From Lewinellaceae bacterium (GTDB taxonomy: Bacteria; Bacteroidota; Bacteroidia; Chitinophagales; Saprospiraceae): DNA of 46,408 nucleotides. Of this stretch, positions 15,256 through 24,594 are shown one piece after another. The first letter of the stretch is position 1. Each line of letters starts with the position of its first letter. The stretch is taken from assembly GCA_020636445.1 (NCBI GenBank), contig JACJXV010000030.1, forward strand, positions 1-46,408, written 5' to 3'. The translations under genes were made by a program, and so were the position numbers. The notes beneath the pieces were generated by a model that was not told the DNA's origin, ran no database searches, and saw only the letters and a program-made list of their open reading frames with translations.

Positions 15256-15993
15256 ATGGACGAAAAGATACTTGGCATGTCCGAACTTAGTCGTGACCCT
15301 AATTTACAATCTCTGGCGGAAGCATTCCTGCGGGCTGCGCAACGGCAGGAAGATTATACGGCTTTCACAACGACGTTCGCAACAATACCTCAGGAATTAC
15401 TGCATCAATCGCTGGTAACCGATGGCCAACGCCTCGCTTTTTGGATTAACCAGTACAATGCCTGGTTTCTTATTTTGCGTCGCGACCGGCGAATACCCAA
15501 ACCGCAGGTCTATCAACAGCGACTCTTGACCATCGCCGGGCAATCGTTTAGTCTGGATGAAATTGAGCATGGGATTTTACGTCGTTTCCGTTGGAAATGG
15601 GCCTTAGGTTACCTCCCCCACCCTTTTCCCCGGCCATTAATCCGGCAATTAGCTGTACAAAAACGCGACTCCCGAATCCATTTTGCACTGAACTGTGGCG
15701 CCCAAAGTTGTCCGCCAATCGGGTTTTATCGCCCGGAAGTCATTGACAACCAATTAGCTTTAGCAACGGCTTCATTTTTGGAAGCAGAAACACAGGTAAC
15801 CGCAAAAACTATTCAAACCAGTCGGCTGTTAGCATGGTATATCGGCGATTTTGGTGGCCGAAAAGGTATCCGCAAGTTATTGCGGTCGGTACTAGGCCCG
15901 ATGGTCAAACAACAGCCGATCCGGTTTAAAGCCTACGATTGGACCGAGAATTTCGGGCGATTTATGCCCAGCGGAACCCACCCCAAAGAATAG
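15256..15993 (+). CDS. DUF547 domain protein
   Basis: The protein has 245 residues. DUF547 marks are RLAFWINQYNAW, SLDEIEHGILRR and IHFALNCGAQSCPPI followed by a Tyr-Arg-Pro-Glu segment. The Cys-Gly-x2-Ser-Cys-Pro-Pro block is the most conserved part of the family. No signal peptide is present with the chosen ATG 15256. An in-frame Met seven codons later (15277) is a possible start and would leave more room for a promoter. Proteins with this domain are widespread; the function is not known to me, and some have been suggested to be peptidase- or transglutaminase-like. It is divergent from the esterase with a 17-bp gap. Confidence 0.85.
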   Translation: MDEKILGMSELSRDPNLQSLAEAFLRAAQRQEDYTAFTTTFATIPQELLHQSLVTDGQRLAFWINQYNAWFLILRRDRRIPKPQVYQQRLLTIAGQSFSLDEIEHGILRRFRWKWALGYLPHPFPRPLIRQLAVQKRDSRIHFALNCGAQSCPPIGFYRPEVIDNQLALATASFLEAETQVTAKTIQTSRLLAWYIGDFGGRKGIRKLLRSVLGPMVKQQPIRFKAYDWTENFGRFMPSGTHPKE

Positions 15994-16066
15994 CCCCACT
16001 GCTTTCCGGTACGTGCCGTACAGTCTTCGCAGCAGGGCCTTTGGGGATGGGATTTCCCGCAAAAAA

Positions 16067-17926
16067 TCACTTTAGGTCCAGTACGAGAGGGGTTCCCGCA
16101 GGCACTCGAAGGACCTTATCCAATTTGTATTCTTTTCCAGTGAGGGCATCAATCCCAATAGCTGGTGTAATAAGTACCTCAGCAAATCGATCTAAAGAAA
16201 GATCCACGTCGGTTGTTTGTTTATTCAATACAACCATCACCTTGCCCTGATCCGTATAGCGGAAATACACATAAACACCATTTTCCGGGGCAAAATGCAT
16301 CATTTTACCGTGGTGGATAACCGGCTGGTTCTTGCGCCACAACTGCAGTTTCTGTATAAAACCCTGTACATCCCGTTGTTCGGCAGTTAACCCGGCACCA
16401 GTCATAGCATTGACTGGATCACCTGCCCACCCGCCAGGAAAATCAGAGCGAATAACGCCGTGATCAGTTGTGCCGGGGTTTTTCATCAAAACTTCAGTGC
16501 CGTAATAGATCTGAGGAATCCCCCGAGTGGTCAGGATATAGGCAATACCTAATTTGAAAAGGGTAATATTTTCTTTGACCTGGGTAAAAAAGCGACTCAT
16601 GTCGTGGTTGTCCGGGAAAACCGTCAGGATAGCTGGGTCCGCATAAAGAAAATCGTTGGCCAGCATGGTATACAACTGATGCCAGCCTTCATAACTTCCA
16701 TTGCCTTCATTAAGGGCCTTGACCAAGGCTCCTTGTATCGGAAAATCCATCAAACTAGGCAAGCAGGAGGTATAGCCATTGGCGTTTACTTTACCGCGCT
16801 GCCAGTGAGCCACCAGAGCAGGGTTTTCCGTCCATTCCTCCCCAACGATATTAAAATGGGGATATTCCTCCATCAGGCGGCAGGTCCAGGTTGACATAAA
16901 ATCTTTATCGGGGTATGGGTAAGTATCCATCCGGATGCCATCTAAATCCGCTACTTCGATCCACCAGATACTATTTTGAATCAGGTAAGTTGCCATAAGA
17001 GGGTTCCGCTGGTTCAGATCAGGCATAGTTTCCACGAACCAGCCATCAGCAAAGCGACGAGTATCTTCTTTGGAGACATAGGGATCCTGGATGACCGTCC
17101 GCATATGGTTAGTTGGTACGAACTTGCCATCAAAATTTATCCAATCCGTACTGGGTAGATCTTTCATCCACCAATGGCCGGAGCCACAGTGGTTAAAAAT
17201 CATATCCATGATCATCTTAATGCCCTTTTGGTGAGCCAGCTCGCTGAGGCGTACATAATCGGCATTACTTCCAAAGCGACTATCAACCGCATAAAAATCG
17301 GTCGCAGAATAGCCGTGGTAGGAATAGGACTCCTGGTTGTTTTCGAGTACAGGGTTTAACCAGATGGCAGTGAATCCCATGTTTTCGATATAGTCCAGGC
17401 TTTTGATCAACCCGGCGATATCACCACCGTGGCGACCACCGGGGTTTTGGCGGTTAGGTTTTTCTGCCAGGCCAGGCACAGCATCATTCTTTGGGTCTCC
17501 ATTGACAAACCGATCAGGAGTAACCAGGTATAAAACATCGGCGGGGGAAAACCCCTGGCGCTGCGCCGATCCCTTTTTGCGAGGCCGCAATTCATACCGG
17601 TAGGTAGTTTGCACCTGGTTCCCAATTTTAAAGAGGATATCAAACGATGCGGGATCCTGGTTATTAAGAATTCGCAAATCGATAAAAAGATAATTGGGGC
17701 TTTCTACCCGCGTGGTACGCTCAATACGAACGCCAGGATAAGTGATTTCTGGAAGCGTATTGCCAATGTTTTCCCCATAAACCAGTAATTGAAGCTCAGG
17801 GTTTTGCATGCCTACCCACCAAAAAGCTGGCTCCACCCGTTCCAGAGGAGCTGCTGAAGCAATATTTTGGTGAAACAAGCCCGTTAGTGCCAGAAGAGAG
17901 GCTAACCAAAAGGATTTGCAATTCAT
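16067..17926 (-). CDS. susA: GH13 alpha-amylase, neopullulanase/cyclomaltodextrinase type (SusA-like)
   Basis: ATG 17926 gives MNCKSFWLASLLALTG..., a signal peptide ending near ASAA; longer in-frame starts lack this quality. The protein then has 619 residues. An N-terminal beta-sandwich (30-115, VEPAFWWVGMQNPELQLLVYG) matches the cyclomaltodextrinase N-domain. The (beta/alpha)8 barrel shows the GH13 regions: DMIFNH (241-246), GIRMDTYPY with nucleophile Asp334, VGEEW with acid Glu363, and FPDNHD with stabiliser Asp442. A C-terminal beta domain follows. It hydrolyses alpha-1,4 (perhaps alpha-1,6) links of malto-oligosaccharides, probably in the periplasm. It is the last gene of the locus; two hairpins lie between it and SusE, so its expression may depend on read-through. 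Confidence 0.92.
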   Translation of the reverse strand: MNCKSFWLASLLALTGLFHQNIASAAPLERVEPAFWWVGMQNPELQLLVYGENIGNTLPEITYPGVRIERTTRVESPNYLFIDLRILNNQDPASFDILFKIGNQVQTTYRYELRPRKKGSAQRQGFSPADVLYLVTPDRFVNGDPKNDAVPGLAEKPNRQNPGGRHGGDIAGLIKSLDYIENMGFTAIWLNPVLENNQESYSYHGYSATDFYAVDSRFGSNADYVRLSELAHQKGIKMIMDMIFNHCGSGHWWMKDLPSTDWINFDGKFVPTNHMRTVIQDPYVSKEDTRRFADGWFVETMPDLNQRNPLMATYLIQNSIWWIEVADLDGIRMDTYPYPDKDFMSTWTCRLMEEYPHFNIVGEEWTENPALVAHWQRGKVNANGYTSCLPSLMDFPIQGALVKALNEGNGSYEGWHQLYTMLANDFLYADPAILTVFPDNHDMSRFFTQVKENITLFKLGIAYILTTRGIPQIYYGTEVLMKNPGTTDHGVIRSDFPGGWAGDPVNAMTGAGLTAEQRDVQGFIQKLQLWRKNQPVIHHGKMMHFAPENGVYVYFRYTDQGKVMVVLNKQTTDVDLSLDRFAEVLITPAIGIDALTGKEYKLDKVLRVPAGTPLVLDLK

Positions 17927-17985
17927 AATGTTTTCGTTTGTTATAGTTTTATCCAGCTCCCCTTTAAGAGGACAAAACAATGGCA

Positions 17986-18051
17986 CCTCAGTGTAAGAGC
18001 TAACACTGAGGAAAAAGAACGGACTACAACCTTTCTGGGCGTAGTCCGTTC
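17986..18051 (-). terminator. Two adjacent hairpins between the SusE and amylase genes
   Basis: Read on the minus strand, gaacggactac/gtagtccgttc (18041-18051 with 18017-18027, 11 bp perfect) is followed by cttttt, the form of an intrinsic terminator. Next comes cctcagtgt/acactgagg (17986-17994 with 18003-18011, 9 bp). The pair could terminate most susCDE transcripts and leave a fraction to reach the amylase gene. Confidence 0.65.
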
Positions 18052-18164
18052 AAGGAAACTCATTGAAACGAGAAGTAAGGTTGGTTTGATGATATCCCGC
18101 AAGCTGCGGCTATCGGCATTACTTCACAGTTTCTGTTTTATCCAAGTACTTACCTACGCCTTCA

Positions 18165-19193
18165 CTAGTTCTTAGTGATTTTATAGGTATATACCGCCAC
18201 GTTGAGGATTAACTCAATCGTGTAATTACCGGCTTCAGCAATGGCAATATCAGCACCTCCGTACTCTAGTGAGCGGTTGGCGTCGTCGTCGCCCAAGTTA
18301 ATAGCCCAGTCATTATTGGCCCGAAACTTAATTTTTCCGGGTACCAGGTTCATGGTAACACTCAGGGTTCGGGTGGTCGGATTGTAGATCATGTCCGTAT
18401 CCGAATCCCAGCCGGTAGGCGTTGCATCTCCAATAACACCCCAGTCCGTTTTCGTTGTGGAGAAGGCCAAGGTATTAGCATTAAAGTTAATGCGGAAATA
18501 ACCAGCATCTGTTGGGATATCACTTCCTTTCACTGCTAATTTACCAGCTTCTCCTGACAAGCCCCAGTCAGAATTCCAGTTGGGTTCAGGAGTGATCTTG
18601 AACATGGATGCTTCCGGGAAATAAATGTACCCTTCATACCGGCCGTCACTCTTTACGGAATAAAGAACCGTAGTGGTATCCTCTGGTTTCCAGCCCTGGT
18701 AGGATCCTGGAACGTAGACTTTAGGGTAATTGATGAATGCTGTATAAGGAGTTACCTTGAGCGTAATCGGGTCAGAATACACCTTGTCCACATCGGGATT
18801 GATCGAAGCGACAATGCGCACCTGGACTTCGATTTCGGCCTCTCCGGGAGCTCCCTTTGCCAAAAGAACATCATTAATCTTGCCAATCGTCGCAGTATAG
18901 CTAAGCGCATTTACTTGAGCTAAAGCGGTAGGGTCAGAGAAATTGTTCTTTTTTAAATCTAATTCAACAGCATAGGTAACACCGGCAGCGAACCCAAAGT
19001 CTGCCGCAGTCCAGGTAAAGGTTGAAAATATTTTGGCTTTATCCGCCTCTTTCAACACAAAGGAAGCGTTACCCGTTGGCGCCTGGATAGTTGCGGCAAC
19101 GCCATCCTGCAGGACGGGTCCGAATTCCGGGTCGGTGCAGGAAGTAGCTACCAGGGCAACTAACGCGCTATATAATATTATCTTTTTAATCAT
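18165..19193 (-). CDS. susE: SusE-like surface starch-binding lipoprotein
   Basis: The protein has 342 residues. MIKKIILYSALVALVATSC is a lipoprotein signal with lipid Cys19 followed by Thr-Asp, which favours surface export. Residues about 30-155 form the SusE/SusF N-terminal immunoglobulin-like domain (FTWTAADFGFAAGVTYAVEL). Two tandem starch-binding modules follow: one from YPKVYVPGSYQGWKP (about 155-250) and one from DWGVIGDATPTGWDSD (about 251-342, ending VYTYKITKN). Trp residues in these motifs are the probable sugar platforms. SusE holds malto-oligosaccharide at the cell surface next to SusCD. The gene is 19 bp from SusD. Its two modules closely resemble the module found inside that SusD, implying that one was copied from the other. 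No SusF gene is present. Confidence 0.9.
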   Translation of the reverse strand: MIKKIILYSALVALVATSCTDPEFGPVLQDGVAATIQAPTGNASFVLKEADKAKIFSTFTWTAADFGFAAGVTYAVELDLKKNNFSDPTALAQVNALSYTATIGKINDVLLAKGAPGEAEIEVQVRIVASINPDVDKVYSDPITLKVTPYTAFINYPKVYVPGSYQGWKPEDTTTVLYSVKSDGRYEGYIYFPEASMFKITPEPNWNSDWGLSGEAGKLAVKGSDIPTDAGYFRINFNANTLAFSTTKTDWGVIGDATPTGWDSDTDMIYNPTTRTLSVTMNLVPGKIKFRANNDWAINLGDDDANRSLEYGGADIAIAEAGNYTIELILNVAVYTYKITKN

Positions 19194-19212
19194 AGCCTTA
19201 ATTTTTTTGAGA

Positions 19213-21420
19213 TTAATAGCCTGTGTTTTGCTTCAATTTGGGGTTAGCCCCAAGGTCAGAAGCCGGAATAGGATAAACGTCGTACTTCTTGGCAGTCGAA
19301 ATACCCGCTGGTACTCCGCCTTTCCAAGGCCATACATAGGAACTTTCACTGAAGCGTCCGTAGCGGATTAAGTCCGTCCGACGGTGGCATTCCCAGAGCA
19401 GTTCCCGTACGCGTTCGTCCAGGATAAAATCAAGTGTCAGAGCAGCATCGGCAATATTTCCACCGGTGCCTTTGTAGGAACGCTGACGGATCAGGTTAAT
19501 ATAACGAAGTGCATCAGCCCGGCTACCACCCGTACCACCGCGCAGGACCGCTTCGGCGTACATCAGGTATACATCAGCCAGACGGAACATCGGGAAGTCG
19601 GTATCCGGGAACGTGAGGTCAGAACCATTTTGCCCCGTTGAGGTCTTGTTCGTGAACTTCGTTACGGCATACCCTTCCGTAAATTGCGAGATATCGGCAA
19701 TTTCTACGTTTTGCCCCTCGGTATAGAACAAGGAACGACCATCGAAGCTAGCCAACTCAATAGAATAGGTGTAATCCGGTGAATCCAGGTACAACTTAAT
19801 GATATAGGTTCCACCACTGGCGATGGCAATATTATCACCCCCTGCTTCCAGCAGCGCATCCTTACCATTATCACCATAGTTCAGATCCCAGCCGTCGTTA
19901 GCACGGAATTTGATTGCACCAGCAGTAAGGTTCAGCGTAGCAACCCAGGCTTTTTCATCAGCATTGTAGGTCATGTTCTGATCCGAATCCCAGCCACCAG
20001 CGGTAGCATCACCGATGACCCCCCAATCTGTTTTCAATAGCGTGTAGGTATTATCATTCAGGTTGACATTGATTTTGTAAAAACCAGCATCGTTTACCTT
20101 TAGATTACTTCCGCCTGGATCCAGGGTGCCATCGCCACCATTGTCGCCAAAATCACCGTTGGCCCAGGTTGGGGCGGGCGTGAACTTAAATTCAGTGCCA
20201 GCATCCAGCCACAGGTATCCTTCGTAATTGTTGTCGCTATTGGGCGAAGTCAAAACACCAACATTTGCGGCATCAGGAGACCAGCCCTGGTAGCCGCCAG
20301 GTACGTAAATCTTTGGATACGTTGAACTACCCGGATTGGGTGCTACCAATACCGACCCTGAGCTGGTTGATGGAAACTTATCAACAACCGCTTTTGTTAC
20401 GCGGGTACCACCCCAGCCGAAGTCAATTCCAAAATCGGCAGGAAGCATTGAACCACCCACACTGGCGTGAATCACAAATGTCATCCCTCCCCAGGTACGC
20501 GTGTTCCGGCCGTCGAAGGCAACCGGGAAAATGATTTCCGGGCTGGTGTTATTATCCGCCATGAAGAGGTGCCGGAATTCCGGATCCAGGGTATAGCCAC
20601 CAGCGTTAATAACTTTGCTACAGTAAGTAACACAATCCGTATTACGATTCGCCCCGATATACACTTCAGCATTCAGATAAAGCTTAGCCAGCAGCGTCCA
20701 GGCAGCTGCCTGATCAGCACGACCGTACTCATTCTGCCGTGGAGACTTCAGGGTACCTTCGATAGCCTTCAATTCCGATTCAACAAAGTTGAACAGGTCA
20801 GGTGTAGAAATTTGTTCCGGGAAGAAAGCGCCTACTTTGTCTTCCTCCGTAACAAACGGTACACTCCGGAACAAGTCCAGGGCATGGTAGTAGCTCAGCG
20901 CCCGCAGGAACCGTGCCTCAGCGCGGAAGATTTCAATATCGGAACGCGTATTGCCATCAACACCACGGGAATCCAATTTAGCAGGAGTTGTTTCCCGCAA
21001 GAATTCATTACACAACGAGATCTGATAGAAGATCCGGTTGTACATAGCCGTAATAAATTCGTTATTGGCATCCCAGTCTTGCTGGTGGTAGTCTTGAATA
21101 TTACCATCGTTCCAGGCGATAACGGCCTCATCCGTTGGTAATTCCTGCGCTTTCCAGTACTGACGGATATAGGTCGAAAAACCTTCGTCAATACCTGCAA
21201 TATCCGGTTGACCATCCGGGCCAGCCTGGCCACTTACGGCCAAGCCTGCATATAGTTTTGCCAACACCTGCCGATAGGCATCCGGATTATCATATACCAC
21301 GGCCGAGGTAATCTCGTCCTTATCGAGCGGTATGGTATCCAGATCCTTAAAGCAGGACGTGGTTGTGAGGGCAAGGCCCAGCACTAAAAACCAGAGTTTC
21401 ATATATACTTTCATTTTCAT
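19213..21420 (-). CDS. susD: SusD/RagB nutrient-binding lipoprotein with an internal tandem starch-binding module
   Basis: The protein has 735 residues, against roughly 500-560 for usual SusD. The lipoprotein signal ends TTTSC (Cys23). Residues 24-350 are ordinary SusD with TPR helices (FRAEARFLRALSYYHALDLF, AAWTLLAKLYLNAEVY). The SusD C-terminal half resumes at about 557 (FDGRSLFYTEGQN, then FRLADVYLMYAEAVLR, YPIPASDL). Between them, about 352-556, lies an insert: linker, then YPKIYVPGGYQGWSP (module 1, about 365-463) and DWGVIGDATAGGWDSD (module 2, about 464-555). These are SusE/SusF-type modules very like the neighbouring SusE. The frame is continuous, so this is one polypeptide. It should bind starch next to SusC on the surface with extra capacity. 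Several Met codons (21420, 21414, 21402) could start it. Confidence 0.92.
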   Translation of the reverse strand: MKMKVYMKLWFLVLGLALTTTSCFKDLDTIPLDKDEITSAVVYDNPDAYRQVLAKLYAGLAVSGQAGPDGQPDIAGIDEGFSTYIRQYWKAQELPTDEAVIAWNDGNIQDYHQQDWDANNEFITAMYNRIFYQISLCNEFLRETTPAKLDSRGVDGNTRSDIEIFRAEARFLRALSYYHALDLFRSVPFVTEEDKVGAFFPEQISTPDLFNFVESELKAIEGTLKSPRQNEYGRADQAAAWTLLAKLYLNAEVYIGANRNTDCVTYCSKVINAGGYTLDPEFRHLFMADNNTSPEIIFPVAFDGRNTRTWGGMTFVIHASVGGSMLPADFGIDFGWGGTRVTKAVVDKFPSTSSGSVLVAPNPGSSTYPKIYVPGGYQGWSPDAANVGVLTSPNSDNNYEGYLWLDAGTEFKFTPAPTWANGDFGDNGGDGTLDPGGSNLKVNDAGFYKINVNLNDNTYTLLKTDWGVIGDATAGGWDSDQNMTYNADEKAWVATLNLTAGAIKFRANDGWDLNYGDNGKDALLEAGGDNIAIASGGTYIIKLYLDSPDYTYSIELASFDGRSLFYTEGQNVEIADISQFTEGYAVTKFTNKTSTGQNGSDLTFPDTDFPMFRLADVYLMYAEAVLRGGTGGSRADALRYINLIRQRSYKGTGGNIADAALTLDFILDERVRELLWECHRRTDLIRYGRFSESSYVWPWKGGVPAGISTAKKYDVYPIPASDLGANPKLKQNTGY

Positions 21421-21437
21421 GGCTTGTTTTTTTGCGA

Positions 21438-24380
21438 TTAGAAATTAGCATTCAGCCCAAACAGGAAGGTCCGTGAGCGAGGGTAAATGTTGCCATCGAT
21501 CCCGTTGAAAACCTCAGGATCTAACCCTGTGTAATCCGTGATCAAGATCGGATTTTGCACAGTAGCAAACAACCGCGCACGAATGCCTTTGTTAAGCAGA
21601 TTGCTAAAATTGTACCCCAAGGTGATATGATCCAACCGCAGGAAGGAACCATTTTGAACAAAGTGATCACTAAAATACTGGGGAACAGTGAAATCGATCG
21701 CTGCAGTAGCCGGGTTTGCATTTAACAGGTATCCGGTACTGTTATACAACCGATTGTAGAATGCCTGGTCAGAGAGAATATTATTATAGATGTAGTTACC
21801 TACAGCTGCCCGACCGGCAAAAGAGAAGTCCAGATTCTTATAGTTCAGCGTCGAGGTAAACCCGATATTGGCATCAGCAGCTGGCTGTTCCAAGTGGTAG
21901 CGGTCATCAGGAGTTATCTGACCATCTCCGTTGCGATCAACATAAAGTCCTTCAATCGGAGTACCATTGGCATCGTATACCTGCTCAAACACGAAGAACG
22001 AGCTAGCTGGATAACCAACACTGTGGATTTGAATCGTATTACCTACACCACCTGAAATGCCTCCGGTAAATACCCCAAGATAATTAGGATCATCCGTAGC
22101 CGTCAGACGAGTAATTTCGTTCTTATTCAGCGCCACGTTGAACCCTAAATCCCAGGTTACATCTTTGGTTTTTACCGCAACCGCATTGATGGCGAATTCA
22201 ACCCCGGTATTCTGTAAGTCACCTACGTTGGTGTTGATGAAGTTGGTCAGGTTAGTTCCTGCCGGTACCGGAATAAAGTTGATCAGATCCGTTGTTTTAC
22301 GGTAATAGTAATCGATAGAACCGTACAGGCGATCATTGAGGAAGCCATAATCAAACCCTACGTTGTAGGTAGCCGTTTCCTCCCACTTGATGTTCGCATC
22401 ATAGCCATTGGGCCGCAGCGTAGTTACAAATCCGTTACCGAATTGGTAATTGGCTGTTGACTGGCTGGAGATATAGCGGGCCAGGTACGGATAGTAGTCG
22501 CCGCCGATGTCCTGTTGGCCCGTTACGCCGTAACCTAAACGCAGTTTGAGGTTAGAGAGCGTTCCGGAACCATTGCCATCATAGATTTTCCAGGCAAAAG
22601 CTGCCGCCGGGAATAAACCCCAACGGTTATCTTCCGAAAAGCGCGAAGTACCATCCCGACGCAGAGTCAGGGTCAGTAAGTAGCGGTCATTCAGCGAGTA
22701 ATTCACCCGACCGAACAAGGAAACCAGATAATACTCTGCAGGGTTAAAATTGGCAGGAGCCAAAATCAAATTCCCCGCGAAGTTGGTTGCAAAGTTGTAG
22801 TCATCGCGGAAGAATCGCTGCCAGGAATAGCCCCCCATTACAGAAAGGTTAGAAGAACCAAACTGCTTGGTATAGTCCATGTAGTATTCAAGCAGCGTGT
22901 TTTTCTTGTCCTGCTCATATTCGCCCTTACGGCCGCCGTTGGTAAAGTCAAAGGCAGCATTGGGGTCCGTAATAGCAGTCCCTTCACCGTGAGAATAATC
23001 GTAACCAACGTTCAGGTTAGCGCGCAATTCCGGTAAAAAGGCAAACCGGTAATCCACCTGGGCATTGGCGATGTAGCGCCGTACGTTGGAGTTGTTATTC
23101 GTTTGTTCCAATAATGCCAGTGGGTTAGCCGAAGCCAAACGGTTCGGTGTTCCGTCACTCGACAGCCAGGTAAAATAACCACCATAAGGGTTCTCACCGC
23201 CGAAAACAGGCTGCGTTGGGTCAAATGCTGCCGCCGAGCCAATAGCTCCCTGGTTGGCAAAGTGATCCTTGGAGAACATCGTCTTCAGGTTGATATTGAA
23301 CTGCAGACGGTTGTCAAAGAAACCGGGCGACAAGTTCAACGATGCCGTAGTCCGGTTGAATTCGTCCGTTTTCAGAATACCTGAACGGTCCGTATAACCC
23401 AACGAAATGCGGTAAGGCAGGATGCCAATACCCCCTGATAAACTCAGGTTATGATCATTGGTAACCCCCGTTTGGAAAATTTCCGACTGCCAGTCAGTGT
23501 TCGCATTTCCCAACAAGGCGCGAGCCGGGTGGCCTTCGGCAAACCGGGTAGTAATCAAATCGCGGAAGGCGTCGGGAGAGAGAACGTCCACCTCATTGGC
23601 GCGATTACTGAAAGCTACACTTCCCGAGTAGTTGACGCCAATCTTCTTACCCAATGCACCTTTTTTGGTAGTAATCAGGATAACCCCGTTGGAGGCCCGT
23701 GAACCATAGATCGCCGTAGCCGAAGCATCCTTCAATACCGTGAAGGTTTCAATATCGTTGGGGTTAACCACGTTCAGTGCATTACGCGAACCGGCAATGC
23801 CACCATTATCCACAGGAACACCATCGATAACGATCAAGGGATCGTTGGTAGCACTCAAGGAAGATCCTCCCCGGATCCGGATAGTTGCTCCACCCCCAGG
23901 TTCGCTGGAAGTCGTAACAGCTACCCCGGCAATTTTACCAGCGAGTAGTTCCTGTGGCGAGGTAATCGCACCTTTATTGAACCGTTCCGTACCTACCGTT
24001 TGAATCGAACCGGTAGCATCTTCTTTTTTAACGGTACCATACCCGATCACCACGATCTCGTCCAGTACCTGGCCCGGAGCTAACGCAACATCCATGACGT
24101 TGGAAGCGCCAATCGTAATCGTTTGAGCATTGTAACCAGTGTAAGAAAATATTAGCTGCGTAGCCGACGCAGGCACTTCCAGGGAATAGGTACCATCGAT
24201 ATCGGTTACTGTTCCTGAACTAGTACCGACAATCAAGATACTTGCGCCAATGAGCGGATCCCCATTCTCAGCATCCGTTACGGTACCTGTAATGACACGT
24301 TGTGCCGATACCGTGAACGCTGAGAACAGAATCGCCAAAAGCAGCAAGCCCTTCTGGAATTTTGCTAAAGAATAACCCAT
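21438..24380 (-). CDS. susC: SusC/RagA TonB-linked outer-membrane transporter
   Basis: ATG 24380 gives 980 residues starting MGYSLAKFQKGLLLLAILFS with cleavage near VSAQ (27); the open frame upstream adds a non-signal leader and is not used. A CarboxypepD_reg domain follows (VITGTVTDAENGDPLIGASI, to about 105), then DEIVVIGYGTVKKEDATGS as the SusC TonB-box region, and a plug with TIRIRGGSSL, DPLIVIDGVPVDNGG and SNGVILITTKKG. The rest is a barrel ending in FLFGLNANF, with terminal Phe. It imports malto-oligosaccharides captured by SusD across the outer membrane using TonB/ExbBD, not encoded here. SusD starts 17 bp downstream. A 214-bp region separates it from the regulator and carries two direct repeats. 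Confidence 0.93.
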   Translation of the reverse strand: MGYSLAKFQKGLLLLAILFSAFTVSAQRVITGTVTDAENGDPLIGASILIVGTSSGTVTDIDGTYSLEVPASATQLIFSYTGYNAQTITIGASNVMDVALAPGQVLDEIVVIGYGTVKKEDATGSIQTVGTERFNKGAITSPQELLAGKIAGVAVTTSSEPGGGATIRIRGGSSLSATNDPLIVIDGVPVDNGGIAGSRNALNVVNPNDIETFTVLKDASATAIYGSRASNGVILITTKKGALGKKIGVNYSGSVAFSNRANEVDVLSPDAFRDLITTRFAEGHPARALLGNANTDWQSEIFQTGVTNDHNLSLSGGIGILPYRISLGYTDRSGILKTDEFNRTTASLNLSPGFFDNRLQFNINLKTMFSKDHFANQGAIGSAAAFDPTQPVFGGENPYGGYFTWLSSDGTPNRLASANPLALLEQTNNNSNVRRYIANAQVDYRFAFLPELRANLNVGYDYSHGEGTAITDPNAAFDFTNGGRKGEYEQDKKNTLLEYYMDYTKQFGSSNLSVMGGYSWQRFFRDDYNFATNFAGNLILAPANFNPAEYYLVSLFGRVNYSLNDRYLLTLTLRRDGTSRFSEDNRWGLFPAAAFAWKIYDGNGSGTLSNLKLRLGYGVTGQQDIGGDYYPYLARYISSQSTANYQFGNGFVTTLRPNGYDANIKWEETATYNVGFDYGFLNDRLYGSIDYYYRKTTDLINFIPVPAGTNLTNFINTNVGDLQNTGVEFAINAVAVKTKDVTWDLGFNVALNKNEITRLTATDDPNYLGVFTGGISGGVGNTIQIHSVGYPASSFFVFEQVYDANGTPIEGLYVDRNGDGQITPDDRYHLEQPAADANIGFTSTLNYKNLDFSFAGRAAVGNYIYNNILSDQAFYNRLYNSTGYLLNANPATAAIDFTVPQYFSDHFVQNGSFLRLDHITLGYNFSNLLNKGIRARLFATVQNPILITDYTGLDPEVFNGIDGNIYPRSRTFLFGLNANF

Positions 24381-24484
24381 AAAATCTGTTTTTTGCTGTT
24401 TAAAAAATCCCATTCTCCAAAGAATATTCCGATTTCCGGAATTGACCATGAATATCTTTAATTCAAGCAAGATACTCATGCATT

Positions 24485-24536
24485 ACACCTGTTATATAAG
24501 GTAGGAAATAGTCGACAAACACAACTAAACACCTGT
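24485..24536 (-). promoter_or_regulatory. Direct repeats ACAGGTGT upstream of susC
   Basis: acacctgt occurs at 24485-24492 and 24529-24536 on the plus strand (ACAGGTGT in the direction of susC). The starts are 44 bp apart, about four helical turns. Both lie in the 214-bp susC leader, about 105-156 bp before the start codon. They are candidate sites for the locus regulator; no good -33/-7 promoter pair was identified beside them. Confidence 0.35.
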
Positions 24537-24594
24537 ATTACAGTCTTTTAATCGGAAAATTGACTTGCCTGCAAAGAATAGTCTCGCGGCTGCT

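Noticed and set aside
20467..21141. A 224-codon open frame on the plus strand inside susD
   Set aside because: It is antisense to a well-supported SusD gene, has no recognisable domain and reflects codon bias of the gene on the other strand.
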